This document shows positions 11,395 to 24,700 of a DNA stretch of 64,000 nucleotides, one piece after another. This DNA comes from Sabethes cyaneus (lineage: Eukaryota > Arthropoda > Insecta > Diptera > Culicidae), in the NCBI RefSeq assembly GCF_943734655.1, contig NC_071355.1:138212951-138276950 (forward strand), in the 5' to 3' direction. Below the pieces are notes generated by a model. That model did not search any database, was not told the DNA's origin, and was given only the letters and a program-made list of their open reading frames with translations. The number at the start of each line of letters is the position of its first letter. The stretch's first letter is position 1. Made by a program: the position numbers and the translations under genes.

Positions 11395-13317
11395 CCAACC
11401 AAAAGAAACCAATAAAAACCCGATTTAATCCACCTAGTGGTGAAAGGAACCTTTGTTATACTGTCTTACTTGCTATTTGAGATAGAAATCGACACGTTTT
11501 CGCAACATAATTAATCTATTGGTCAACGTTGAGTAATGCGATGGTTTACATAAAATTTTTGAAAGTTGAATAAGTTTACAAATTTTAAACAAAATAGGAA
11601 CACTTTTAAATTTTGATAGATCCTTTTTTCATGAAATTGCTGAGTAAGGATAAGTAAGTTGTTTTTAATTTGAGTAAGTGCAAATAAAAGTAAGTTGTAA
11701 GCGGAAATCTTGTTCTTTAACATATACATTGCCTAGTAAAGCTCTAGTTTATAGGTTTTTGAACTATGCATAATTTCCTGTAATGCCATTCTATTTGATT
11801 CACATCAACAGAGTTTTCTAGAATAACTTTCATCAATTTTTATTAACTTTCGGTTACTCACGCTGTTGTATTTTGTACAACACGTGTAGGTTTTTCAACG
11901 CCATATTGTTATAAAGTTACAAATCGTTGTTTAACTAACGTATATTCTTCAATAAACTTATTCTGAGCAAAATGTCATAATTACTCAATGCATTAATAAT
12001 TTAAATTGTTTGGAAAATAGACCTCCATCACAGAAACGAAGCAATCAGCAAGCGAGGTGAACCGCAATTGACCCCAAGTGGAATTTTCTCTCGTTTCTCC
12101 ATATGGAAAAATGGTGTCTGTATGCAGCAAAACTACCCAATGTAAAATGTTTAAAATGTATCCGTCTGCTGATAGTCGAGTAATTCGTAGTCAAAATTAG
12201 GGTATTTTTTATAATCAAAGGTCTACAGTTCCTAAACAAGTAAATATAGAGGTATACTATATTCAGCAAAGTTGTGTATTTTTATCATTTGTACAACTTT
12301 GTAATACATGAAAAAGTCATACTACAATTACAAAAAGAGCAAAAATATAAAACCTGATTTTACAAATTCATATACAATAAATGAGATTTTTCTATCTTAG
12401 CTGCAGAGATGGAAGGTTACTGTCTTTAGCAAAATTTCTTGTAATAATAAGCTCTATAACTTTGCAGAACACATCAATGTGTTATATTGACACTGAAGAA
12501 AAATATTTTTTTTTATTCACTTTTAGGGGGATTAATCAAAATTTAGATTGCCCCAGACGATAGAGCTTTTAATTTCAAGAAACTATTCTAAAGGTTCGAT
12601 AAACCTAAAACCAAGTTTTCCCAGTCAAAACTCTAGTACGCACGTTTTCTTTGGTTTGAGGCTATTGTGCGCGCGAGTAACTGTGTTACAAAAGTTGGCG
12701 CGAGCGTTCGAGGGTTAATATCTTTTGACCGCTACAATCAATTCTTTTGAAATTTTGCATATATATTCGTAGTGTCAAAACCTCTCGTTTGATATTAAAA
12801 TAATTGAAATTAGGTAAATTATCTTGGTTAAAATCATTACAAATTATTGTTAATTTTGGTGTGGTGTATACGGTTGCTCATAACTTTCAAATTAAACGTC
12901 CAATCAAAAAATCATTCAATAGTGATCTATTAGGATATATTATCTTTCAAATGAGACTAATAGCGCATAAATCGGTTTGGCCATCTCTAAGAAACAGGCG
13001 ATAATTATTACCTTGTCAAAACAGGTTTTTTAAGCATAACTTTTAAACTACTTGTTTGTTTTCAATTAAAAATTCCTGAATAACTTAGCTTTAATAAGAG
13101 CTTTCATTTGATACTAAGATTGCTGAAATCGGTCATGTAGTTCTAGAGAAACCCGTATCACGTATTTTTCACTTTTTTGTTTATAACTTTTAAACGAAAC
13201 ATCGTGTCACGGAGCAACTCAATAGTGATCTACTAGACAATAATACCTTTCAAACGAAAGTAATAGCGAACGATTCGGTTCAGCCATCTCTGAGAAACAG
13301 GCGATAGAAAAAATCAT

Positions 13318-13363
<46 letters not shown>

Positions 13364-13485
13364 TTGCTCAAATCGACGAACCCTATCGATTGGTATATGT
13401 GACTTGGCCCTCCGGGCCTCGGATCAATTTCGTATTTTTCGACCAATTTTTAAACCTTTGTTATAGTATAACAAAGGTAAAAAGC
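11395..13485 (+). repeat. 2-kb interspersed repeat with CCTTTGTTATA ends
   Basis: It begins near AACCCGATTTAATCCACC (about 11415) with CCTTTGTTATA at 11450. It ends in the hairpin CCTTTGTTATA-G-TATAACAAAGG at 13455-13477. Its middle (12170-12340) recurs at 19915-20090, and its 12470-12730 part recurs at 21190-21375. Inside, the phrase CATCTCT(G/A)AGAAACAGGCG occurs twice (about 12983 and 13288). No open reading frame. I recall such ends from mosquito genomes but cannot name the family. Confidence 0.6.
13325..13359. repeat. (CA)n microsatellite
   Basis: About 17 perfect CA units inside the 3' part of the 2-kb repeat, preceded by ACATACATAC. Confidence 0.95.
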
Positions 13486-15518
13486 GTCAAAGATTAGACT
13501 AGATTGTTTATTTTAGAGACTTTCTGATCGTAACATCCTTTATAATAACATTTTGACCATCTATTCAAAAAAATTTATCATTCCGACTCCAAAAATTCAA
13601 AAAAATTTTCGGATCGAATAGCTTAGTTATCTTGATACATTTTGAGCATTAACAGCGGGTAATCTTCGGGGCATAAAATTATCTGGAGGCGCTAAGTAGA
13701 AATTAGAGATGGTCAGGAGGGCTCATAAGTCACAATTTTTTGGTCGTTATCGTCTAGTGATACCTAAAAATCACGAATGTTTTTCTTCGGATAATAATAC
13801 ACACATTGAAGTATAATTGGACGGTCAGTATGGATGAAATGATAAGTTTTCTTCTTACCAGCTGTTTAAATAGGGTAGCACGGAATAATCGTGAATATTT
13901 GCACGCAAGCGAATGTAATTTATTTCATCGTTTAAAACACGAATGAGCTCTATCAATTTTCAATATGCAATCTCTATCCACGAGAGTAATTTCATATCCG
14001 TAATAATGCTATGTTCACGTCAATGCTCCGTTTCAATATTCTGAAATAGGGATAGAACGTTGCCCTGAGAAGTGAGCAATGCTTCGACGATGAAGAACAA
14101 AAACTAGCAACGGCAGGGCCACATACACCGCTAGTGCTATTCCGTGCTAATCTATGAGTTAAATCCTCAGAACGTTATCCAATAACACAATCTTGTCCTG
14201 CATGCTATGGGATAGAAAGAATGCTTAGTTCAAATAATGGTAATAGAATGGTTCAATGTATTTGAATGAATATATTCAATCAAACAGTTTTGAAATGTTT
14301 CTTCGAGAAGTTGGAGAAAATATTTGAGAAATAAATTATAAAAGCTTTAAATATGTTCTAGCTTTAAATCTCGAACTAAAAATATATTTTTGAATGAATT
14401 GAATGACTACGATTCATGTGGTTGTTAATTGTTAACATTTACGACGTATGCAAAGAACGCTGGAAGCAATAAATTATTCATTTAATGTAGTGTAATTGGT
14501 TGCTAGAGACTCTAGCTAGAGTAAACAATTTTTTGGCATTTTCAACCTCTTCAACTAACTCGAAGTATAAAGACATATTAGAACTTTGTACTCTCTTTAT
14601 AGCGCAATGATTAAAGATCTGCTGAGTTAGTCTATTCTTGATATCGTATAGGTTTACAAATTGGCTCTTGACAAGCTATACCTTATGATTCCAAAGACAA
14701 CACAAGATACATAAATAGTGACACAGAAAACAATCACTGTATAGCAGGTGCCTTGCCGGTTTAATAGCCGCGATGCAAAGTTGTTGTGATTTGTAAATGG
14801 TGACAGGAAGTGGATTATGTTGATGCAAATTAATATCGGCGTGATACCTTACATAATTCTTTTTCATCACTGTCTCCGCAAATCGTTTTCGATGGTAATC
14901 TTTACACACCTCTTGCTGTGTAAAGGCTTTCGACTGGAACTGGTACTGCGCTGTTAACCGGTATGGTGTACAGCAGTATAGAGTCATGTAGTAGTACAAT
15001 GCTGGATGCTGCTAGAAAACATAATAATATGATGAGCCTCTTAAATGGATGAGATGCGAAGAGGAACAAGTGTAATCTATTTCTGCCATGAATCTGTTCC
15101 ACTTTTCCTTAGGATTACCTTAAAGTTTTGTTGAACTGCCCTGTAGTTTAGTTTTATTTGTATTTCTAGTTTTAGTTTGCTTTAATTTGAAATCGTGTCG
15201 ATAAAATATTTTCAGTTGTTGTGATTCTTTTGTAGATTATCATATCATACTGTTTTACCCTCTTGGGTATATTGATCAGTTTTTTTCTATTCCTCTTTGA
15301 ATACGCTCGTTTATGTTGTTTTCAATAGTGGGATATATACATGCATTTTACATAGGCTTTTTCCCTCTTTCTTTCGTTACAGGTAAAACGAGATGTTCGG
15401 AAAATTATAAGCTCCTGAATTAATTGCATGCATTTGACTATCTGTTTTTGTGCCGTATAGATCATCATCTGTGTTTAAAAGCTGCCTGTGAAAGTTTGCA
15501 TTTTTTTCATTTATCAGT
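13486..15518. other. Unassigned DNA upstream of the acetyltransferase first coding exon
   Basis: No gene or named repeat. The - strand frames at 14676-15102 overlap each other and lack domain character. A splice acceptor with a good pyrimidine tract ends near 15519. Confidence 0.4.
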
Positions 15519-15623
15519 TTATAATTATCATCATTCGAGTGATATTGTCATAGTTCAGACGACTATATTGTTCACATTGTGTGTATAACATATCGAAGCA
15601 AATATTACAATATCTGCACTACG

Positions 15624-15719
15624 ATGGAATTCGAAATTCAAAATCACATCGCACATCTCGGCAAGTTTACAGTTAGAACAGAAGACAATGGCTGTCTGCT
15701 GGATGAAGCGTGCACGATG
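15624..15719 (+). CDS. Dat: Dat coding exon 1 (long isoform)
   Basis: ATG at 15624, 32 codons, ending GAAGCGTGCACGATG before a GCAAGT donor (a GC-AG intron, otherwise consensus). Phase 0 joins exactly to the exon at 25175. The residues CLLDEACTM followed by LSELLPPLGR resemble the N-terminus of the long Drosophila Dat form, which is the main support. The alternative is a chance open stretch, which the matching phase and homology make unlikely. Confidence 0.72.
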
Positions 15720-18700
15720 GCAAGTATTTGATACTTTAAACTATTTTAAAGGTGCGGTGCTGGTTGATTTAAAGTATCGGCTTCATTGTGATAACTAATC
15801 AGGTAGTAGAGTATACAGCTAGAACATTCTTTCCTATTAGTTGCATTGGGAAGATGCAAGATTTAATTCATGAGAGGATATTTTCAAGATAGTCACTTCG
15901 AGGTTTAAAAGTAAAATACGCCTGTTGTTTGTAGCGAAATAACCAAACCCGATCAAAACAAAATTGAAGATTAGCAGAATATGTTGATTCATTCGCAGTG
16001 TGTTTTAAAACTTTGTTCAATTAGTATGTTACTAACAAAAATTATAATGATTTTTTCTAAGATTTAAGGAATACAATAATAATTTTTGTTATGATTTGAT
16101 CTACCATAAAACAGAAGTGCAACAATTTGAAATCAAAGTCAGCATATGCAGAAAATGTATGGGTTCCTGTGAGCAAGAAAAAAGTAAATTATCATTAAAC
16201 TTTGTTGCAGGTTACATTATTTAAAAGTTTGTTATAATTTATCTGGGACTATAATTTGGTAATATTTTGGTTAGCTTTGATCGAAATGAATTGCATAGTC
16301 AACCATTGTCAACTGACGCACAGAAAATCCTGAATTTCGTGGTCTTTTGTGATTTAATTAACGTTATTTTTTAGACGTTTGGTTTGAAATGTGTTGAACC
16401 GAAATCTAAGGATACAAAAGATTTAAAAACGAACACAACGTCTATCAACTGGAAATTAAATAAAAAGAAAACTTATCCAATTTAATTCTACCATGCATAT
16501 TTTATTCTTGACAGATACGTATTTCGCCTACAACTTGCAGGTTTCTTCAGTGTCTGTTTTCGAAAATAGACACTGACACTTAGTATCTGTCAAGAATAAA
16601 ATATACATAGTATAGAATTAAATTGGATAAGTTTTCTACTAAGACGCTCCAAAAACTTTAATCTAACAACTGTTTGTGTGTCGTGTGCTTCGCTGCCCGT
16701 TTGTGTAATATGTACACTCAAATCTCGCTTTACGTCCATTATCGGGAGGACGTAAAAAAATCGGTCGTAAAAAAAGAAGTCGTTAATTAAAATTTTGGAC
16801 GTAAAACGAGAGGACGTTAATTCAAATTTTGGATGTAGCAGTGAAGATGTATATTTTTTGGTTGAGATGAGAATTGAAACCGGACGTGAATGTTTTTTAT
16901 GACTTTTAATGGAAGACCCCTCAAGAAGACTGGCAGCTCTGTGAATGTTAAGGAGGCGGTCATGGTAGCACACTCTGGCGGCTAAATGGGTTTCTGCACG
17001 CAGTGGAGAGAGAGAGAGCCGTGCGTGAGTGTGGCACGAAATCAGCGGAACGATTGGTTTGACGATGAATGTAGGAGGGTGATGTAGAACGTTGCGCGGG
17101 CGGCCAAGGTGCACAGTGCCACAAGACAGAACGTGGAAAGACACAAGCAGAAAAAGTTGCTGAGAAACCATATCTTCTGGGAAAAAGCGCTACCTGGAAG
17201 AGCAGCAATATGCATAGTTGGAGCGGCACCATCGTTCTCAGGTAACGCGAAAGTTATACCAGAAACTGAACGGAAAGGCTCTGTGCCGCGAGATGAAATG
17301 TGTCGGGATAAGAATGGATTTATTCTGACGGACGATCGTAAAGTGACAGTGGAAACAGCACTTTGATCAACACTTGAATGGCGCCCAGGCGGAGAACCTT
17401 GGCGGCGGGGAAAACGACGGTGCAACAAACAGGGAGGAGGTGCTATCCCTAACGATAGGCGAAGTTAACGAGGCCATTATGCAGCTAAAGAACAATCCAA
17501 AAGAGCCGCGAGTACAGAGTTCCCACGCACCATTTGTTTATTGACTTCAAAGCTGCATATGATACCATCGACCGGAAAGAGCTGTGGAATATCATGAATG
17601 AAAACAGCTTTCCCATCAAACAGATTCAATCTACGATGGATGGTACACAGTGTTGTGTTCGGATTTTGGTTGGATTGTCCAGTTCAGTCGAATCCCACAG
17701 AGGGCTTCGTCAAGGCGATGGTCTCACATGCCTGCTGTTCAGCATAGTGCTACAAGGTGTTATGAACCGAGCGGATATCATCACGCGGGGCACGATCTTC
17801 AACAAATCTAGTCGATTCGTCTGTTTTGCCGATGACATGGATTTTATCGGTAGAACATCTATCGCGGTGGCTGAACAGTACATCAAACTACAGTGCAAAG
17901 CAGAAAAGATTGGGTTAATGTTCGACGGCGATGAGTTTGAGGTAGTCTACGAATTTGTCTACCTTGGCTCACTGGTAACGGCGGCTAATGATACGAGCCG
18001 TGAGATTCGGAGGAGTGCGGACTAAGCATGCTAAGTCCCCGTACTAAGTGTACCCTGTACAAGACATAGACAATGCTCGAGGAGGACCTGCGAGTGCTCG
18101 GAGTTTTGTCCACAACCGAGTTAACTGGAAAACCTTGTTCAACAGGCTTTGCCTTATGACGGCAAGCCACTTAAGTAAGTAAGTTCTATGATCGTTGTGT
18201 AACGATTAGTAAGCTATATGCATATTATTAGAGTTTGTCGAAGCCTCATTTCGTTACTCTGGTCACTTATAATAATGAATTATAAAGAGAATTAACCCAT
18301 ATTTAAGTCGAATCGAATGGTCTCAATATTTTTTTAGTTAATATTTGAACCCATCACCATACACTTGCCAGGCAGACTCTGTAGCTCTTATAGAAAAGGA
18401 TGCGGATTAAGATCTATTGCTTTTTCACTAAAAGTTGAGGGATCGGTATTCATTCCATAATGAGAGCAGATGTAAACAAAATTTAACGACTGATTCGGAA
18501 ACTGTTTCAATTGCATTTGAAATGTCCAAGTATTAGTAAGAGCCATCCAAGCAATAATTATCCGTTGTACGTCGAGCTCATATGAGCAGGTTGTTTACTT
18601 AACTCTACCCGCAAATGATGGACAATTCCAATCGAGATGGTTACTCTAATGTCACCAAACAAGTTCGTTATAATTCCAGGCCAATCCATGGTGTCTTCGT

Positions 18701-21700
18701 TTAAAGCAACGTATGTTTCATTTCGTAACTGGATGACCAGAGTGCAAAGCTACTCATGCTTTTAACATACCGATTTAATTGAAGCGATGGGTTGAGTAAG
18801 CTCTTTTCACTTCATCCAAGCTGCAACCGCGTATACACATCAAAAGCGGATCCATGCGATTTAGTTCCCTCTGCTGATGTGATACATTCCAAGCAAAACC
18901 ATTATAGATTCGCTTAGTTGTAAACAGAATTCAAATTTGAGCGAACCCATCCATAGCATGTAACATGAGCGACATAGCATATATGGATAGTGGCATATTA
19001 TGCCATATATGCAGTAGTATATGAGTATATGAGTAGCATATATGGGTTGTAGTATATTATAGCATATTTGGAATAATATTCATCATTGCTGACTTTAGCA
19101 TAACCAAAAAAGATAAGTTTGACTACTATTCGTAGAGGACCGAATATATAGCGGTCGATAAGGCACCATAGGAAACGTAATAGCGATCCAAAATGCTTGC
19201 AATTCAAATACAATTCAAATACAATCAGCTGTTCGGAATACCCTTGAACTTTATCATTGCTGTAATAAATGAATAGTACATCCGTCAACGTCATAGTATT
19301 GATAAGAGTAATAATGGATTTTCGGTGTTTCGAGTCATCAACCCATTTGAATTTGAACTGATTAAAACTTTACAAAGTTCTTGCTTGTGTTTATAACTTA
19401 CTTCGCTCACTTACACTTACTCAAGCCAGGAAAATTTGAAGAAGTCTTAAATAAAACATTGGGAAAGCTAACTGTAATCTGAAATATGTCTAAATTAAGT
19501 AAAACTACTTTTTTGTATTTATGTATTTGTAGGGTTTCAACCTTTTCAATAGTGGGTGTAGGCTAAATGGCTATTGAAAACTGCAATCTAAATACGAACA
19601 ATTAGACAATACCTTATTGAGCACTTGTAATAAAGATTGTATTCACATGTTATATTCAATTAAGCAAACTTTTCTCTTTTTACTTGACGTATGTTTTAAT
19701 TCTTAATAATAAATACAGTAATGTTTCGATTTTGTCTGCTCCCGATTTTATCAGCTTTTCATCCCGATTTTATCAGCCTATAAATTTTATTTAACTTTTG
19801 TGCTTTTAAACATAATTTATAAAACTTTTCAGCCTGCTTGAAACTATTTTGATTCTCTGGGGAGAGTTTTTGAACAAAATGCCTTCTTAAATAAAATAAG
19901 ATGAATTCTTGCGAGTAATTCGGGGTTAAAATTAGGGTATTTTATAATAAAAGTTCTATAGTTCCTAAACAAGCAAAGATAGAGGGATACTACATTCAGC
20001 AATGTTGTATATTTTTACTATTTGTACAACTTTGTGAAACATGAAAAAGTCATACAACAACTATAAAAACAGCTAAAATAGAAAAACTGGTTTTAACGAT
20101 AATTTACTTTCACTTTCGTATCTTCGTGCAACGTAAGAACTATTGAACTAATAATGTGATGTATATACTGGACACTATCACTTGTTGTTCTTACAAAATA
20201 AAATAAACATTTACCTTATTCGCCAACCGGTTTCGGGTAGATGTTACCCATCATCGGGACTAGGTCCAACTGATTTTGATAAGAGAGTAGTTACAACTTC
20301 AGCTTTGTTAGATAAAAGAGCGGCGATACTATCGGAGCATCGTCTTCATTCATCAAACATTGCTCAGCTGTGGTGATATGCAGCGACTCCCAAGCGTTCA
20401 AATGCGATGACTTCCTCACTGGTTTTATTAGTTTAGCACTGTTCCAGTTTATTTTATGCTGATGATTGGCAGCATGCATCGCGACACTAGATTCGTTCAC
20501 TCGTGTTTTTGCCATTGTAAAAGAAAGACACCTCCCAAAAACACTCGATTTATTAAACTCTAGACATCCCACTATAAAGTTCACTGTCGAACGAGAAGTG
20601 GATGGAAAAATACCCTTCTTAGACTTGATGATTTCTAAGAAAAATGATAATTCTCTTAAACTTGGTATCTACCGTAAACCAACATCCACTGATCGCTACA
20701 TTACATCGGACTCTAATCATTACGGTGCTCAGAAACAAGCAGCGTTCCATTCAATGGTACATCGTCTTATCTCTATACCTATGGAAAAAGAAGAATTCTT
20801 AGAGGAGAGGGAAAAAATCTATGAATCTGCCCGAATCAATGGATATGACAAAAAGTTCGTTGACAAAATAGTTAGTATCCATAAGCGTAAAAAACATAGA
20901 GAGAATGTTACCACTCTACAACCCCAGAAAGACGACATTGAAAGGATCAGTATGCCATTCTATCCTAAAGCCACAAACCCGATAAAGAAATGCCTTAGGA
21001 AACACGGATACCACGTTGTCTTTAAAAGCAACAACACGCTGCGTGATATGCTCTGCAATGTAAAAGACAGGATTCCAGCCGAAGATAAGTCGGGAATCTA
21101 TCAAATCGATTGTAATGATTGCCCGGCAATTTACATCGGACAAACTCGCCGCAAATTTAAACAACGTGTGAAAGAGCATAAGAATGCTCTGCAATGTGTT
21201 ACATTGAAACTGAAGAAAAATAAAATTTTATCTTCCAAAGATTCCATCAACATAAAACCACGTTTTCTCGCTCAAAGCTAATGCGCACCATAAAAGGTTC
21301 TGGACCAGTGTGCTGTGCCCGGTTCTTTGAGCTTACGGTTGATCAATTGAGGGTTAACATTTAATTTTTTGTAGAAGTCTTCGATACTGAAAGGTCTTAA
21401 GTCTTGAATTTTGAAAAAAATTTCCCGATTTTGTCAAATTCCCCATTTTGTCAGTCCAAAATTCAACATGGGGTTGACAAAAACATTACTGTAGTCTAAA
21501 TGCAAAATTGTATGAATATTATACCAAATAATTTAATATTTTATAAACTTTTTATGCTTACGATTTTGGGCCACTAGAGGCGTGGGGGATGGCGAAAAAA
21601 ACAAGATTTTTTTAATCAAGCAAAAAAAAGTATTTTAAGCATTTTTGGTTAAAGTTTAATCGTGAAAACCGAATCTATTCTTACTTTTAGACATACGTTA

Positions 21701-24700
21701 TTTTTTCTGCAAAAAAATTACTAAAAAGAGACCAAATCGAAAACCAACATTTACCGCTTTTCGCTCAATACATTCATTGTTTGAACTTACACTTCTGTTT
21801 CATGCGGGAAGCGTTAACACTCCGTACACTCATTGTTCCAGTTATTTAAGCTATCCAACTTTTTACGAGCCGTAATGGAGGGTGGGATAATCCGTGTTCG
21901 TAATATTTGAACAGTGTTTTTGACATTTCAGTAATACGTCGCACGTTTTGTTTCCGGATGTTCACGGTAAAACCAAAGGAACGTGCGAAAACAAAACGTG
22001 CGATGTATTACTGAAATGTCAAAAATACTTTTCAAATATTACGAACACGGATTATGCCACCCGCCATTAGGCTCGTAAAAAGCTGGATAGAATCCACAAG
22101 CAATTGATTTTACACAAAAAAAATTTACTCATGTCCAACAATTTTTTTTGTGCCCCACGGTTTTTAAAGGCAAATTTGAAGAGGGGAGGGGTGACGAAAA
22201 TTTAAAGAATAATTTGCAATGGCCCAATGGTAATATGTGTTATTTTATTCCGCGTGACCACCGGTTTTAATTGACCATTTTTCGATTTCAACCAAATCTA
22301 TCTTCTAATACCATATACCACGTGGACAGCTTAGAGGGGGGTAGGGGGTACGTGAATGTCCACGCTTGTCCACGGAAGGGGGGGAGGGGGTATAGAAAAT
22401 GTCCACGTGGACAAGCGACATTTTTTGCAATAAATAGAACTTTCATTTGTGCCTTTTGAATTAACTAAAATTAGGTCACGACGCAAAATACAATAGCCTT
22501 ACAATCAAATGCAGCTCGCCACGAAAAAGAAAATCCATTGACAACGTATTTGAAAAATAACTCGTCTTCCTAAAATTTCACGAACCACAACGGAGAGGTC
22601 TTGTGATGTGTTAAAGTCAGCGACCAAGCTAAGGTACTCTTGTTGAACAGGGGTTGAAGCAGATGAATCTTCAAGCGAATATCAAGCTGGAACAGACTTT
22701 CCTGTAGTCCATCATTTATTTGTAGTGGATAAGATCAGCATGGATAGAAAAACTAGATCTAGATAACATGCCTAGTTTAGCTTGCTTTTTTTAATTTTTT
22801 TTATATTACAGAATAACGCAAATGAAAACAGAATTGAGCACAGATTGAGCAGCTATTTTTTATTTTGCTTCCATCGAGAATTATTTATTTCACCCACAAA
22901 AAAAATTAGTTTGACTTCTTTTGTTTCGATTTTTCACAATTAATACTTCATTACAGAATGGCTCAAACTATATTGTGGTTGTTTGTTTGGAATTGATTTT
23001 GATTATTTTTCGGTAATTTGGCTATCTGTCACCTTTCGTTTCGTCCGCAGCTCCCCTATACATATGTGGTGTTGCATGCGACAAATCCGCAGTAATGGAT
23101 ATGATGACGATGATAAAAAAGACAATAATCGGATCGGTCGCAGCAGTGGTATTTTGTACCCAATGCTCTGCAGGCATACTTTAATTATAAGTAATGATTA
23201 CGTCGCTTTCTACTTTAACGATATTGCCTAGATAACAAATTTTGTGAAAGAATAGCTCATCAAGTTGTTTTGTTGTTATCTACAAAATATAATTGTATAT
23301 TACACAACGCAAGCATGAATGTTGTTGTTGGAAGGTTGGAAGCAGCTGCTGATAAAGCCTGAAAGTTTAAGGGAAAATGCATTTCTGTAAGAATGTAACG
23401 ACGTAGGGCGTATAAATAAAACAGTTTGCTTTACTTCTCCAAAAAGGTTTACATGACAAAACCAACGCAAACTGAACTGTTTATTCGTCCTAAGTAAAAA
23501 TTTAATGTAAAATAATTTAAAAAAAGAACTCCGCAAAATGAACATAATAAACACTGCAAATATGAGAAAGGATTTGTTTGCGACTTGTTTATTTCTTGAC
23601 ATATCTTGACAAATTATTCACAATCAGCGTTCAACTCACAGTTTTTGAATGAATAAATTTATAACCAACTTCGTTTATGATTAAATTAAAAACAGCATTA
23701 TTTTAAGAAGATATGGGTAGGCTATGCTGAACATATACGATTTAATGAATTTATAATCGGCACGAAAAACTAGTAATGATACACCATCCACATGTTATTA
23801 CTTGTGCACTTAACCTTTTTATATAGATCTAGAAATTTTTTCATGCCACGACGAGTTATAATTTTTATATTGATACGGTGTTACAAACATGCTAATAAGT
23901 TGAGATTGCAAAAAAGAAGGATAAATGATATTCAAATGAGCAATATGTCGTTCATTTTATGTTTCTCAGGCAAAATTTTACAAACAAAGCTGAAACGTTG
24001 CAACAATAATCACCAAACATTAGACCCTAAAATATGTATATAAAGGTAAAAATATGAATTGTATCGAACTGGCGATAATTACTTCTCCACTGGTCCTGAT
24101 CAAATCATATCCAAAGAAACCGAAAGAAAAACAGGCGCAGATGAATATCCTCACTCAAAATAATGGTAGAGAATATTGTAGCAAAGCAAAGTAAAGCCCA
24201 GCTGCTACATTCCGTTATCGAAACTTGACCTTCTGTTTGTATACGACAGATTTCGCAACCAGCTGTTTAGAGTACAGGGCAATTGCAGGGCCAGTAGCTA
24301 CGATTCTATTGACTTTAACAGCCTGTCCCAGTCGAGATTCGAACATTCGATCACTGGCGCACGTATATAAGACATTGGATGAGTGTAAAAAAGCGTCTGT
24401 GGTCATTCACTCTTTGCTTCTAGTTTTTTTTTATTGCTTTGGTTGGCCATGCAATCAATAAATGACTCTCTATCGCATGACGATTCTTCGCAGATTAAGT
24501 TACTGGTATGACAAATTTAATATGAGCTTTGGGACAAAACTTACTGATGCAAATACCTGGGACCTCTTGTTAGTCATTCTTTGATATCAACACCGAACCA
24601 GTCCCAGCCTTTGTTTTGGTTAGAGCGACGCTTTTAATGACTCCGTTTTTCCATTGCATTGAAGCTGAAATCAATAGAACGTGGATTTCCACTGGGTTTT

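Larger units (their letters stand above)
19915..21375 (+). repeat. Second copy of the 2-kb repeat, interrupted
   Basis: 19915-20090 matches 12170-12340 (shared words include CAGTTCCTAAACAAG / TAGTTCCTAAACAAG and CATGAAAAAGTCATAC). 21190-21375 matches 12470-12730 (CAATGTGTTA(C/T)ATTGA.ACTGAAG, later GAGGGTTAA). The Penelope-like element lies between the two halves, so it inserted into this older repeat. Confidence 0.65.

Noticed and set aside
13319..13360. CRISPR-like or regulatory array at the CA run
   Set aside because: Plain dinucleotide microsatellite inside an interspersed repeat.
16590..17171. 193-codon - strand frame as a gene
   Set aside because: It crosses a fold-back MITE and runs antisense to the LINE; no domain.
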